Source of the DNA: Acidobacteriaceae bacterium
Lineage (GTDB): Bacteria; Acidobacteriota; Terriglobia; Terriglobales; Acidobacteriaceae
NCBI GenBank assembly: GCA_003134855.1
Contig: PLCS01000007.1
Location: 815,011-879,010 of the forward strand
Length of the DNA stretch: 64,000 nucleotides
Direction of reading: 5' to 3'
This document shows, piece after piece, positions 1 through 9,628 of this stretch; position 1 is the first letter of the stretch; every line of letters starts with the position of its first letter. Made by a program: the position numbers and the translations under genes. Below the pieces are notes generated by a model. That model made no database searches. It had not been told where the DNA came from and saw only the letters and a program-made list of their open reading frames with translations.

Positions 1-461
1 TGAAACTCGGACTGCCAAGCGCCACCAGCCTTATGTATGGTGTGCGCGCGGTACCCATGGCAACGCAGCCCTCGCCCAACGCGGCTCGAGCGGGACAGAA
101 CTCAAAGCTTAGCGGGGCCACAGTTCGCTACAGCGTGGACTTCTTCATCCGCTTGACGGACATGACTTTCCAACTCGGCCCACAGGGCGAGCACGACGGG
201 AAAATGGAACTGGATCTAATGGCCTATGACCACGATGGCAATGTGGAAAATTGGGACGGCGTCACGCAGACTATGAACCTGCAACCCGCTGCTTTTGACG
301 CGATGCAAAAGTCCGGCCTTCCCGCCCACATGGAGATAGACCTGCCAGAAAAAGATGTGTACCTGGTGACCGGCGTTTACGATTGGGGCAGCGGGAAGAC
401 CGGATCGCTGGAGATTCCGCTGCATCCGGGCCTTATCGCGCCGACTCCAGCCGTTCGGTAA
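1..461 (+). CDS. C-terminal part of a secreted VWFA-related-domain-like protein (5' truncated by window edge)
   Basis: Frame 3 is open from the window edge (KLGLPSATSLMYGVRAVP...) to TAA at 459-461; ends in TGVYDWGSGKTGSLEIPL, typical of acidobacterial VWFA-related proteins. Family from memory only. Confidence 0.5.
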   Translation, partial: KLGLPSATSLMYGVRAVPMATQPSPNAARAGQNSKLSGATVRYSVDFFIRLTDMTFQLGPQGEHDGKMELDLMAYDHDGNVENWDGVTQTMNLQPAAFDAMQKSGLPAHMEIDLPEKDVYLVTGVYDWGSGKTGSLEIPLHPGLIAPTPAVR

Positions 462-655
462 GGCTCCGGCCAGTTGGTCGCCTAACCGGCATTTACTTTT
501 CGGTTAACAGATACCATGAGCCGGGATTGCATTGGATCCGTATAAGAGGATTTGCCAGAGCGCAAATGCGCAACAATCATGCAACGTTCGATCCGTACAC
601 CACAAGGACAGAAGAATAAAAGATCGTATAGAATGCTGATTCTAAATTCTTTAAG

Positions 656-743
656 TGGTGCCGGGAGGGGGGGTCGAACCCCCATGACCACAAGGGCCGG
701 CAGATTTTGAGTCTGCTGCGTCTGCCAGTTCCGCCATCCCGGC
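656..743 (-). tRNA. tRNA-Leu (anticodon CAA), CCA encoded
   Basis: Reverse strand gccgggatggcggaactggcagacgcagcagactCAAaatctgc...ggttcgaccccccctcccggcACCA; 7-bp acceptor stem, long variable arm, T-arm GGTTCGA. Confidence 0.95.
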
Positions 744-969
744 TCGGGGTGGGAATCCGCTCTCAAAGTATCGCACAGGCGTTGCCTCGCGCGCCACAGT
801 CCCGCGCTGCAAAAGAGTTGTCCGCTAGAGCGGCTGAGATGCGCCGCGGTATTATCCCGCAATTGTTGCAAACTCGCACTGGGAATGCGGCATCTGGGAC
901 TGGTCCCTGCTTTCCACACAGAAGACAGCTCCGCAAGGCGCGCCGCGTGCGACAATGGAGGCAATCGTG

Positions 970-3441
970 ATGAACTCCGCCTCTTCTCAAGATCTGCCCG
1001 CGCCGGTTTCGGTAACCCCGGAGCTGCTGGCCCAGCACAGCATCACCGCGGATGAATACAGCCGCATTCAGGCTGCTCTGGGCCGCGTGCCCTCGCTCAC
1101 CGAACTGGGCATTTACAGCGTGATGTGGAGCGAGCACTGCTCCTACAAATCCAGCCGCGTGCATCTGAAGCGGCTGCCCACCAAGAGCGCCCTGGTGGTG
1201 CAGGGGCCGGGCGAGAACGCCGGCATTATCGACGTGGGCGAGGGCTGGGCCTGCGCCTTCAAGATCGAGAGCCACAACCATCCCAGCTACATCGAGCCGT
1301 TTCAGGGCGCAGCCACAGGCGTGGGCGGCATTCTGCGCGACATTTTCACAATGGGCGCGCGGCCGCTGGCGGTAATGGATTCGCTGCGCTTTGGACCGAT
1401 TGAGCCGGAAGAGGGCGTGGCCGGCGCGGAGCCGGAGACGGCGCGCAAGAATCACTCGATTGTCGAGGGCGTGGTGAGCGGCATCGCCGCCTACGGCAAC
1501 TGCTTTGGCGTGCCCTGCCTGGGCGGCGAAACCAAATTCGAGGCCTGTTACAGCGGCAATCCGCTGGTGAACGCCTTCGCGCTGGGCATGGTCCGCAAGG
1601 ACGAGATTTTTTACGGCAAGGCCAGCGGCACGGGCAACCCGGTGATCTACGTGGGCGCGAAGACCGGGCGCGACGGCATTCATGGCGCGACAATGGCTTC
1701 CGAGGAGTTCCACGAAGGCACCGAGGCCAAGCGGCCCAACGTGCAGGTGGGCGACCCTTTCATGGAAAAGCTGCTGATGGAGGCCTGCCTGGAGGCGATG
1801 CTGACCGGGGCGATCGTCGGCATTCAGGATATGGGGGCAGCCGGATTAACTTGTTCGACCTGCGAGATGGGCGGACGCGGTGGCGTGGGCCTGGATGTGG
1901 AACTGGACCTGGTTCCGCAGCGCGAGACCGGCATGACGGCCTATGAGATCATGCTCAGCGAGAGCCAGGAGCGGATGCTGCTGGTCGCCACCAAGGGGCG
2001 CGAGGGCGAGGTGCTGCGCGTCTTTGAAAAGTGGGGCCTGGATGGAGTTATCGTGGGCACGGTGCAGCCCGAGCCGCGGCTGCGCATCCGCCATCACGGA
2101 GTCCTGGTCGCCGATATTCCCAACAAATCGCTCACCGACGACGCGCCGCTCTACCATCGACCGGTCGGCGTCTGGAAGGCGCCGGTGGCGCTTGAACCCT
2201 CGGAAGAGGTATTGAATCAGTTCGTCAAGGACCGCGACTACTCGGCGGACTTGAAGAAGCTGCTTGCCAGCGCCAACGTTTGCAGCAAGCGCTGGGTGCA
2301 TGAGCAATACGACACCATGGTGCAAACGAACACCGTGATCGGCCCCGGCGGCGAAGGTGGCGTGATGCGCATCAAAGGCACAGCGAAGCCGGATGCCGCC
2401 GATGGGCCCATCGGAGATATAGGGCTGGCGATGGCCCTAGACGGCAACGGCCGCTGGGCTTACCTCGATCCCAAGCTGGGCGCGATGCACGCGGTAGCCG
2501 AGGCCGCCCGCAAGGTGGCGATGACCGGCGCAAAGCCGGTGGCCGCGACCAACTGCCTCAACTTCGGCAATCCAGAAAAGCCGGAGATCATGGCCCAGCT
2601 TTCGGCGGCCATCGACGGCATCGCCGAGGCTTGCACGGCTCTGGGAACACCGGTGACCGGCGGCAATGTTTCGCTTTACAACGAGACACGCGGCGAAGGC
2701 ATTTATCCCACACCGGTTCTGGGGATCGTCGGCATTCTGGACGATGTGAACAAGGCGGTTCCCGCGGATTTCCAGAAGGCGGGCGACGCGATCCTGCTTT
2801 TGTGGCCGATTCCCAAGGGCGAAGAGCCGAACCCCAAACTGGATGTTCCGCTTGATCCTCTGCCCATGAGCCAGCTACCTCTCCCCGTTTATCAGCCCGT
2901 GGTTTCCGAGGTGGCAGAGGCAACTGAGGCTGTGGCAAATGCGGCACTCTCGGTCTTCGGCTCCTCCGAATACGCCAAAGTAGTGCTCGGCAGCCTCTGG
3001 GGCACGCCGCCGGCGCTCGATCTGGAGGCTGAGGCCAGCCTGCATCAGTTGCTGGCCGAGTTGGCAGGCGAGGGTCTGCTTCGTTCCGCGCGCGACATCT
3101 CCGACGGGGGCATCGCGGTTGCTTTGGCGCAGGCGGGATTTCCGAAGGGGATCGGCGCTACCGTCGAGCAGGATCAATCGCTGATGGTTCATCCGCTCTT
3201 CGGCGTCTTCGCCGAACCCGCCTCTACAGTGCTCGTCACGACTCACCCATCGAATCTCTCCGCCATCGAGGAGCTGGCCGACAAATACAAGTTCTTCACC
3301 GCCCATATCGGCTCGACCGGCGGAACGCGGCTGGAGGTCACGGTCGATGGCGAGTCCTTCATCTCCGCGCCGCTCGCCAGCCTGCGCAAGCCCTGGGCCA
3401 CGGCTCTGGAAGCCATCCTCCATGACGAGGTAACCGCATGA
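970..3441 (+). CDS. purL: Phosphoribosylformylglycinamidine synthase subunit PurL
   Basis: [73 protein letters not shown] 8 nt upstream of ATG at 970. Confidence 0.97.
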   Translation: MNSASSQDLPAPVSVTPELLAQHSITADEYSRIQAALGRVPSLTELGIYSVMWSEHCSYKSSRVHLKRLPTKSALVVQGPGENAGIIDVGEGWACAFKIESHNHPSYIEPFQGAATGVGGILRDIFTMGARPLAVMDSLRFGPIEPEEGVAGAEPETARKNHSIVEGVVSGIAAYGNCFGVPCLGGETKFEACYSGNPLVNAFALGMVRKDEIFYGKASGTGNPVIYVGAKTGRDGIHGATMASEEFHEGTEAKRPNVQVGDPFMEKLLMEACLEAMLTGAIVGIQDMGAAGLTCSTCEMGGRGGVGLDVELDLVPQRETGMTAYEIMLSESQERMLLVATKGREGEVLRVFEKWGLDGVIVGTVQPEPRLRIRHHGVLVADIPNKSLTDDAPLYHRPVGVWKAPVALEPSEEVLNQFVKDRDYSADLKKLLASANVCSKRWVHEQYDTMVQTNTVIGPGGEGGVMRIKGTAKPDAADGPIGDIGLAMALDGNGRWAYLDPKLGAMHAVAEAARKVAMTGAKPVAATNCLNFGNPEKPEIMAQLSAAIDGIAEACTALGTPVTGGNVSLYNETRGEGIYPTPVLGIVGILDDVNKAVPADFQKAGDAILLLWPIPKGEEPNPKLDVPLDPLPMSQLPLPVYQPVVSEVAEATEAVANAALSVFGSSEYAKVVLGSLWGTPPALDLEAEASLHQLLAELAGEGLLRSARDISDGGIAVALAQAGFPKGIGATVEQDQSLMVHPLFGVFAEPASTVLVTTHPSNLSAIEELADKYKFFTAHIGSTGGTRLEVTVDGESFISAPLASLRKPWATALEAILHDEVTA

Positions 3442-4943
3442 CCGGGCTGCTCTTTCAGGGGGTCATGGGCGAGATCGACGTCACCGACCTGGGTGGCCCA
3501 GGTCTCGAATTTGAGACCTGGGATTCGTCAGACCCAAAGCTTCGCGAAGAGTGCGGCGTCATCGCCATTCACGGCCATCCCGAGGCTGCCCGCCAAGCCT
3601 ATCTCGGCCTCTACGCGCTGCAGCATCGCGGCCAGGAGTCGGCCGGCATCGCCACCGCCGACGGCCAGCACCTGGCGAACATCAAGGGCATGGGCCTGGT
3701 CTCGGAGATTTTTACCGACGACGTTCTCGACAAACTCCCCGGTGAGATGGCCATCGGCCACACCCGCTACTCGACGACCGGCGACTCGGCGCTGCTGAAC
3801 GCCCAGCCCATTCGCGTCGACTCTACCAAGGGCCTCATCGCCATCGCCCACAACGGCAACCTGGTCAACCTGGGCAATGTGCGCGCCCGCCTGGAGAGGG
3901 ACGGCGCGTATTTCCAGACCACCTCTGATTCTGAAATTATTGTCCAGCTGATCGCCCACTCGCCCGCCGGAAGCCTGGTGGACGCCATCGCCGATTCCCT
4001 TGGTCAGGTCGAGGGTGCCTTCTCCATCGTGATGATGACCCGCGACCGCATCTTCGCCGCCCGCGACCCGCGCGGCTTCCGCCCGCTCTCGATGGGCCGC
4101 ATCAAGAACCCCGACGGTCCAGACACCATCGTCTTCGCCAGCGAGAGTTGCGCCTTCGACCTGCTGCGCGCTACCTTCGAACGCGACGTGCTGCCCGGCG
4201 AACTGGTCATGGTCACCGAGGACGGCGTCACCAGCCGCCAGTACGCGACCGGCACGCAGCAATCGAGCTGCATCTTCGAGCACGTCTACTTCGCGCGCCC
4301 CGACTCGCGCATCTTCGGCCGCTGGGTGCAGGAGAGCCGTGACCAGATGGGCCGCCAACTGGCCCGCGAATCCAGCGTGCCGGCGGATTTGGTCGTTCCC
4401 GTCCCCGACTCCGGCGTGACGGCTGCCATGGGTTACGCGGAAGAGGCGGGCCTCCCTTTCCGCATGGGACTGATTCGCAACCACTATGTGGGCCGCACCT
4501 TCATCGAGCCGGAGCAGCGGGTGCGCGACTTCGGGGTGCGGCTCAAGCTCAACCCGGTGCGCAATCTGCTTGAAGGCAAGCGCGTCGTCCTGATCGACGA
4601 CTCCATTATCCGCGGGACAACGAGTAGAAAGATCGTCCGCATGGTGCGCGGCGCGGGCGCCAGTGAAGTCCATCTCCGCATCAGTTGCCCGCCCACCATC
4701 TCACCGTGCTTTTATGGCGTGGATACTCCCAGCAAGCGCGAACTGATCGCCGCCAATAAGTCCATCGAAGAGATTCGCCAATTCATCGAAGCCGACTCGC
4801 TGGCCTACTTATCGCTCGAAGGGCTGCTGAAATGCTGCGACGGCGAAGAGCACACCGGCTACTGCACCGCCTGCTATACCGGCAACTACCCCACCCAGTG
4901 GGTTGATGTGGAAGAGATTCTGCCCGTTGCGGTGAGTATATAA
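3438..4943 (+). CDS. purF: Amidophosphoribosyltransferase PurF
   Basis: [38 protein letters not shown] motif [18 protein letters not shown] overlap with purL. Confidence 0.97.
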   Translation: MTGLLFQGVMGEIDVTDLGGPGLEFETWDSSDPKLREECGVIAIHGHPEAARQAYLGLYALQHRGQESAGIATADGQHLANIKGMGLVSEIFTDDVLDKLPGEMAIGHTRYSTTGDSALLNAQPIRVDSTKGLIAIAHNGNLVNLGNVRARLERDGAYFQTTSDSEIIVQLIAHSPAGSLVDAIADSLGQVEGAFSIVMMTRDRIFAARDPRGFRPLSMGRIKNPDGPDTIVFASESCAFDLLRATFERDVLPGELVMVTEDGVTSRQYATGTQQSSCIFEHVYFARPDSRIFGRWVQESRDQMGRQLARESSVPADLVVPVPDSGVTAAMGYAEEAGLPFRMGLIRNHYVGRTFIEPEQRVRDFGVRLKLNPVRNLLEGKRVVLIDDSIIRGTTSRKIVRMVRGAGASEVHLRISCPPTISPCFYGVDTPSKRELIAANKSIEEIRQFIEADSLAYLSLEGLLKCCDGEEHTGYCTACYTGNYPTQWVDVEEILPVAVSI

Positions 4944-4958
4944 ATCAGCACTCGGAAA

Positions 4959-5336
4959 TTATGCCGCGCGATCCTTTCGCGCCAGCGGCAGGTCAAGTTC
5001 GATGCGGTCGTGGATAACTTTAGCGGCGATGCGCCCGCGAGGGCCGCGCTCCAGCCGCACCAGTCCGTAGTTGGCCATGGTTTTGAGCGTGCGGGAGAGG
5101 TTCGGCTTCTGGCGGCCGGTGAGTTGAGCCAGTTCTTCCAGAGAGCCGGGCGCGCTTTCCACGAGGATGCGCAACAGATCGCGGTTACCCGCCGAGAGTA
5201 CACGGGCAAACGACTCGGTGGAAGGGAACCACACCCGCGGCTCCTGCGGCATGAGCTTGCGCTGGCCGCGGGCGATGGCCAGAGTCATAGCCTTCATTTC
5301 GTCGTAGCTGGCAATTCCAACCTTGAGCGTACTCAT
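4959..5336 (-). CDS. winged-HTH regulator/antitoxin (HVO_A0114-like)
   Basis: LEELAQLTGRQKPNLSRTLKTMANYGLVRLERG wHTH; 4-bp overlap with the upstream DUF6516-like ORF. Confidence 0.75.
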   Translation of the reverse strand: MSTLKVGIASYDEMKAMTLAIARGQRKLMPQEPRVWFPSTESFARVLSAGNRDLLRILVESAPGSLEELAQLTGRQKPNLSRTLKTMANYGLVRLERGPRGRIAAKVIHDRIELDLPLARKDRAA

Positions 5337-5686
5337 AGGCTAATTCCTCTCTCTTTCAGCACCAAATCAACCATTGTCCAGAAATCGGCGAGCAGCGTAG
5401 CGGCATCGCAATATTCATACGGCTTCACCGTCCGAATGTGATGACGATGGTCCTGTGGATTGCCGCGTTTCTGTTTTCCAGCCGGATGAGCATTGTCGAA
5501 TCCAACCAGCCGTTCACCGTTCGGTCCATGCAGAGTGAGCGAATAATCCAAACCATGCGGCTTCTCCGGCGTGGGCGGAATCTGTGTGATCACAAATCGG
5601 ACCCAGTGTCCGCCATCCGGTTCCACAATCAATGTGATTCCGTCCAGATCAAGCAATGTGTCGAGAGCGGAATCGCGTCCGTACAT
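5333..5686 (-). CDS. DUF6516-like putative toxin
   Basis: 117 aa: LLDLDGITLIVEPDGGHWVRFVI...PHGLDYSLTLHGPNGERLVGFDNAH...DHRH; paired with a wHTH gene. Confidence 0.7.
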   Translation of the reverse strand: MYGRDSALDTLLDLDGITLIVEPDGGHWVRFVITQIPPTPEKPHGLDYSLTLHGPNGERLVGFDNAHPAGKQKRGNPQDHRHHIRTVKPYEYCDAATLLADFWTMVDLVLKERGISL

Positions 5687-5809
5687 GACATTCTAAGGTT
5701 ATCAGAAAGAGATAACAGTTGCAAGCGTACTTTCAAAGCCCGATCATCTCTGCAATGCGTCCAGCCCCAGCGGATGCCGAATCGCGCCCACTTTTGTTAC
5801 TGTTGACCC

Positions 5810-7207
5810 ATGACCGAAGTTGCCGCTCAATCCGAAATGACTGTTCTCGACCTGGAATCCCTGGCTGCCGATGTGGTTGCGCTGGCCATGAAAGCCGGCG
5901 CCAGCGACGCCGAGGCTGCCGTCCGCGAGGGCGATGAGTTCTCCGTAAATGTGCGCCTGGGACAGGTGGAGACGCTGAAGGACTCCGGCTCGCGCGGGCT
6001 GGGTCTGCGTGTCTTTCTGGGCAAGCACTCGGCCTCGGCGAGCACCAGCGACCTGACCGCGGAGGGAATCCGCCAACTGGTGGACGGTGCGCTGGATCTG
6101 GCCAAAATCACCGAGGAAGACCCCTGCAGCGGTCTCGCGGAGAGCGGCGAATTCGGCTCGGTTCCCGGCGATCTGCGCCTTTACGACGAGGATGTGTATT
6201 CGCTGCCAGGGGCGGAGCGGATCGAGTGGGCGCGGCGGGCCGAGGCGGCGGCGCTCGGGGCCGACCCGCGCATCACCAACTCCGACGGCGGCAGCTTTCA
6301 GGCGGCCACCGGGCGCAAGGCGCTGGCCAACTCGCGCGGCTTTGTGGGCGGCTACCGCTCCAGCTACGCCGGAGTCTCGGTGTCGCCCATGGCCGAAGAC
6401 GTGGACGGCAGCAAGCAGGTCGACGGCTGGTGGTCCGGCGCGCGCCGGCTCGCCGACCTCGAATCGCCCGAGTCGATTGGGAAAGAAGCGGCGCGGCGGA
6501 CACTACGCCGGCTGGGCGCGCGGCGCGTTCCCACGCAACGGGTTCCGATTGTCTTTGCGCCGGAGGTGGCCGGCTCGCTGCTCGGCTCGATCTTCGAGGC
6601 CGCTTCCGGCGACATCATCTGGCGCGGCGCGTCGTTTCTGGCGGGGCGGCTGGGCGAGCAGATCGCTTCGGCCAGTTTAACCCTCATCGACGACAACATG
6701 ATGCTGCTGCCCACCGGTATGGGCGGCTTCGGGACTTCCCCATTCGACGGCGAAGGCCTGCCCTCGCTGCGCACCGTGGTGGTCGAAGCCGGCGTGCTGC
6801 GCAACTACCTGCTGAACACTTACACCGCCCGCAAGCTGGGCATGAAGTCCACCCACAACGCCTCGCGCGGATTGGCCGGCACGCCGGGCATCGGCTGCGG
6901 CAATCTTTATCTGGAGCCGGGAACGCAGACGCAAGATCAAATCATCGGAGATGTTCCCGCAGGGCTTTACGTCACCAGTCTGATGGGCTTCGGCGTCAAC
7001 GTGGTCACCGGCGACTACTCGCGCGGCGCCACCGGCCTGTGGATCGAAAACGGCGCGCTGACCCATGCGGTCGAAGAGGTGACCATCGCCGGCAACCTCG
7101 CCGAGATGCTCTTGCATGTGACCGCCATCGGCAGCGATCTGGAGTTTCGCGGCGCGATTGCCTCGCCCACGCTGCGCATCGACGGCATGACGATTGCAGG
7201 AGCCTGA
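5810..7207 (+). CDS. TldD/PmbA family metalloprotease-like protein
   Basis: Full-length 465 aa with AFSVNVRLGQVETLKDSGSRGLGLRVF-type N-terminus, THNASRGLAGTPGIGCGNLYLEPG and GFGVNVVTGDYSRGATGLWIENG. Confidence 0.92.
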   Translation: MTEVAAQSEMTVLDLESLAADVVALAMKAGASDAEAAVREGDEFSVNVRLGQVETLKDSGSRGLGLRVFLGKHSASASTSDLTAEGIRQLVDGALDLAKITEEDPCSGLAESGEFGSVPGDLRLYDEDVYSLPGAERIEWARRAEAAALGADPRITNSDGGSFQAATGRKALANSRGFVGGYRSSYAGVSVSPMAEDVDGSKQVDGWWSGARRLADLESPESIGKEAARRTLRRLGARRVPTQRVPIVFAPEVAGSLLGSIFEAASGDIIWRGASFLAGRLGEQIASASLTLIDDNMMLLPTGMGGFGTSPFDGEGLPSLRTVVVEAGVLRNYLLNTYTARKLGMKSTHNASRGLAGTPGIGCGNLYLEPGTQTQDQIIGDVPAGLYVTSLMGFGVNVVTGDYSRGATGLWIENGALTHAVEEVTIAGNLAEMLLHVTAIGSDLEFRGAIASPTLRIDGMTIAGA

Positions 7208-7212
7208 GCAGG

Positions 7213-8616
7213 ATGGCCGAGCTGGAAACTCTCGCCTTCGACCCGGCCGACGCCAAGGCCGCGCTGAATCAGTTGCCCACGAGTTCCGCGGTCTTCGCGC
7301 TCTGTTTTGATGGGGTCCCCACGGACAGGTCTTCGTCCGTGGGGCGGGGCGCGGAGGCGCACGCCGAGCCTTACATCGGCCGCACGCCCAATCTGCGCGG
7401 ACGGCTGGAACGGCTTTTGCAGCCCTCGGCCAAGCACCCACGCCGGTTGCAACTGGCCGGGCGCGTGCGGCAGATTCGCTGGCGGTTGACCGGCTCAGAG
7501 TTCGAATCCCTTCTCCTCCAGTTTGAACTCCTCCAAAACGTCTACGGCCCGAAGGCCCTGGAGCGGATGCACCTGGGCGCGCCTGCCTTTGTCCGCTTCC
7601 TGGGCGGCAATCCCTACCCGCGCATTACCGTGACGAATCGCCCCAGCCAGCGCGAGGCCGAATGGGCCTACGGGCCGTTCCAGTCGCGGGCGGCGGCGGA
7701 GCGCTTTGCCGACGAGGCGCTCAAGCTCTTCCTGCTGCGCCGCTGCACGGAGGAGCTCGACCCCAACCCCGCCCACCCCGGCTGCGTCTACTCCGAGATG
7801 AAGATGTGCCTCGCGCCTTGCTACAAGGGCTGCTCGGACGAGCGCTACGCGGAGGAGTCCGAGGCGGTTGAGCAGTTCCTGGCCACGCGCGGCGAGAGCC
7901 GCCTGGTTACCTTGCGCACGCAGCGCGACGAGGCTTCGACGAATCTGGAATTCGAGGCCGCCGCCGCCGCCCACACGCAGGTTGTCCGCGTCGAGAGCGT
8001 GCGCGCCCTCGCCTCCGAGCTGGTCCGCCCGCTCGCGCAGCTTCGCGCGGTCGTGCTGCAAGCCTCAGCCGTTCCCGGCGAGGTGGCCGTCTTCCTCTAT
8101 GAAAACGGACGGCTGAGCGGCCCGGCTGGGTTTTCCACGCTGGGCATGAGAATTCAGAACGAGCAGTCGGGTTCCACTTCGCTCTTCGCGCATCCGATGG
8201 CGATAGAAGCGATTCTGGAAACGCCAAGCCTGGAAGCTGAGCCGGGAAAGGAGATCTCCTCCGGGGCTGAAGCCCCCTTGGATTCAATTGGCTTAACACG
8301 GGGGTCAAAACCCCCGTCTCCCTCCGCCGAAGCCGAGGAGCCGAAAAAGCTCGCCCGCGGCACGCTCGAAGCCCGCATGGAGGCGGCGCTTGCCGCACTC
8401 GCCGCCCCGAGCCAAACCCTATCGCCCACCCTACGCCAAGGCCATCTGGCTCTGCTCAAACGCTGGTACTACCGCCCTGAAGCCCGCCGCAGCGGCGAAA
8501 TCTTCTTTCCCGACGACGAAGGCCGCTGGCCTGTGAAGGCGTTACTGCGAGGCGTGGGGCGGGTGGCCGGAAAAATGCTGGTTGAGGGGCGTGGTCTCCC
8601 ACCCTTACCGCGATGA
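7213..8616 (+). CDS. UvrC-like excinuclease subunit homolog (GIY-YIG N-terminus)
   Basis: AVFALCFDG...EPYIGRTPNLRGRLERLL GIY-YIG-like halves; LRRCTEELDPNPAHPGCVYSEMKMCLAPCYKGC; UvrB/C motif-like ASTNLEFEAAAAAHTQ. ATG at 7213, 3 nt after the PmbA stop. The long 6226-8616 ORF overextends the 5' end. Confidence 0.85.
   Translation: MAELETLAFDPADAKAALNQLPTSSAVFALCFDGVPTDRSSSVGRGAEAHAEPYIGRTPNLRGRLERLLQPSAKHPRRLQLAGRVRQIRWRLTGSEFESLLLQFELLQNVYGPKALERMHLGAPAFVRFLGGNPYPRITVTNRPSQREAEWAYGPFQSRAAAERFADEALKLFLLRRCTEELDPNPAHPGCVYSEMKMCLAPCYKGCSDERYAEESEAVEQFLATRGESRLVTLRTQRDEASTNLEFEAAAAAHTQVVRVESVRALASELVRPLAQLRAVVLQASAVPGEVAVFLYENGRLSGPAGFSTLGMRIQNEQSGSTSLFAHPMAIEAILETPSLEAEPGKEISSGAEAPLDSIGLTRGSKPPSPSAEAEEPKKLARGTLEARMEAALAALAAPSQTLSPTLRQGHLALLKRWYYRPEARRSGEIFFPDDEGRWPVKALLRGVGRVAGKMLVEGRGLPPLPR
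7312..7347. repeat. Palindromic repeat, family 'ggggtcccc-N-gacaggtcttcgtc-N-ggggtgg', inside the uvrC-like CDS
   Basis: ggggtccccacggacaggtcttcgtccgtggggcgg; same core at 35182 and 62012. Confidence 0.85.
8259..8320. repeat. Dispersed palindromic 'gggctgaagcccc...cgggggtcaaaacccccg' repeat inside the uvrC-like CDS
   Basis: tccggggctgaagccccc ttggattcaattggcttaaca cgggggtcaaaacccccg; resembles the 'gggctttagccc' repeat near 40190. Confidence 0.7.
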
Positions 8617-8692
8617 GACTACGGAAAGGATGGGGCACCCTCCGTTGAAGGAAGATTAAGATTCCGAAAAACTTAGGGTGCGCCACCCGCCC

Positions 8693-8827
8693 GAGCAGAC
8701 CGGCATCCACGCCAAGACACTGCCTCAAATGTTCGGCACCAAAGGCAATCCGACTGCCTCCAATCTCTTCAAAATTATCGCTTGCCTTCAGGAGCACGAG
8801 GGGGTTCGGCTACAGGTGGTCGCATAG
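8693..8827 (+). pseudogene. Remnant of a HigA/HI1420-like XRE antitoxin (C-terminal fragment)
   Basis: Frame with no usable start reads EQTGIHAKTLPQMFGTKGNPTASNLFKIIACLQEHEGVRLQVVA*, resembling the 'S...GNPsf.tl.kvl.aLGl.l' end of addiction-module antidotes. Confidence 0.45.
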
Positions 8828-8904
8828 ACCCAATTACGATCGCCCGCTGACTCCCGCCCCTCCGCGCTGATACACTGACCCTGCTAGGAGATGCATCTAA
8901 AAAC

Positions 8905-9573
8905 ATGGTTGAACTGCTGCCATCGATACTTTCGGCGGACTTCGCCCACCTGGCCGAGCAGGTTGCCGCGGCCGAGCGGGGCGGCGGCACGGCGATCCAC
9001 GTGGACGTGATGGACGGCCATTTTGTGCCCAACATCACCATTGGGCCGCCGGTGGTCAAGTGGCTGCGCAAGTTCACTAAGCTGCCGCTCGACTGCCACC
9101 TGATGATCGAGAACCCGGACGAGTTCATTCCCGCCTTTGCCGAGGCCGGAGCCGACTGGGTGAGCGTCCACTATGAGGCCTGCCGTCACCTGCACCGCTC
9201 GCTCCAATTGATCGGCGAACACGGCATGAAGCCGGGGGTGGTGGTGAATCCGGCTACCCGCGTCGAGCTGCTGCGGGGGATTCTGCCCATGGTCCACCAT
9301 GTGCTGGTGATGAGCGTGAATCCTGGCTTCGGCGGGCAGGAGTTCATTGAATTCTCGCTCGACAAGATCCGGAGGCTGGTTGAATTGCGCCAGGAGCTGG
9401 GGCTGGCATTTAGAATCGAAGTGGATGGCGGCGTGGCTCACGATACGGTGGAGCGCATCGTCCAAGCAGGAGCGGAGCTGCTGGTGGCCGGAAACGCCGT
9501 TTTTGGCGCCGGGCAGCCGGAGCGGGATGCGCGTGCGCTGCTGGCTGCTGCCCGCAAAGCCGCGGGCGAATAG
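8905..9573 (+). CDS. rpe: Ribulose-phosphate 3-epimerase
   Basis: LPSILSADFAHLAEQV, HVDVMDGHFVPNITIGP, MSVNPGFGGQEF, IEVDGGV. Confidence 0.97.
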   Translation: MVELLPSILSADFAHLAEQVAAAERGGGTAIHVDVMDGHFVPNITIGPPVVKWLRKFTKLPLDCHLMIENPDEFIPAFAEAGADWVSVHYEACRHLHRSLQLIGEHGMKPGVVVNPATRVELLRGILPMVHHVLVMSVNPGFGGQEFIEFSLDKIRRLVELRQELGLAFRIEVDGGVAHDTVERIVQAGAELLVAGNAVFGAGQPERDARALLAAARKAAGE

Positions 9574-9628
9574 GATTCGAGATGCAGGCGTATGGCCTCA
9601 CGCGGGGCCGCTGCCGCAATGAGGGGTT

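Noticed and set aside
763-1713. 316-aa minus-strand ORF over purL
   Set aside because: Shadow of the purL reading frame in high-GC DNA; no domain-like sequence.
3528-4673. 381-aa minus-strand ORF over purF
   Set aside because: Antisense shadow ORF; composition rich in H/A/G/V as expected from the opposite strand of a real gene.
6226-7212. N-terminal extension of the 6226-8616 ORF
   Set aside because: Overlaps the pmbA-like gene out of frame and is low-complexity R/G/A-rich; the true start is ATG 7213.
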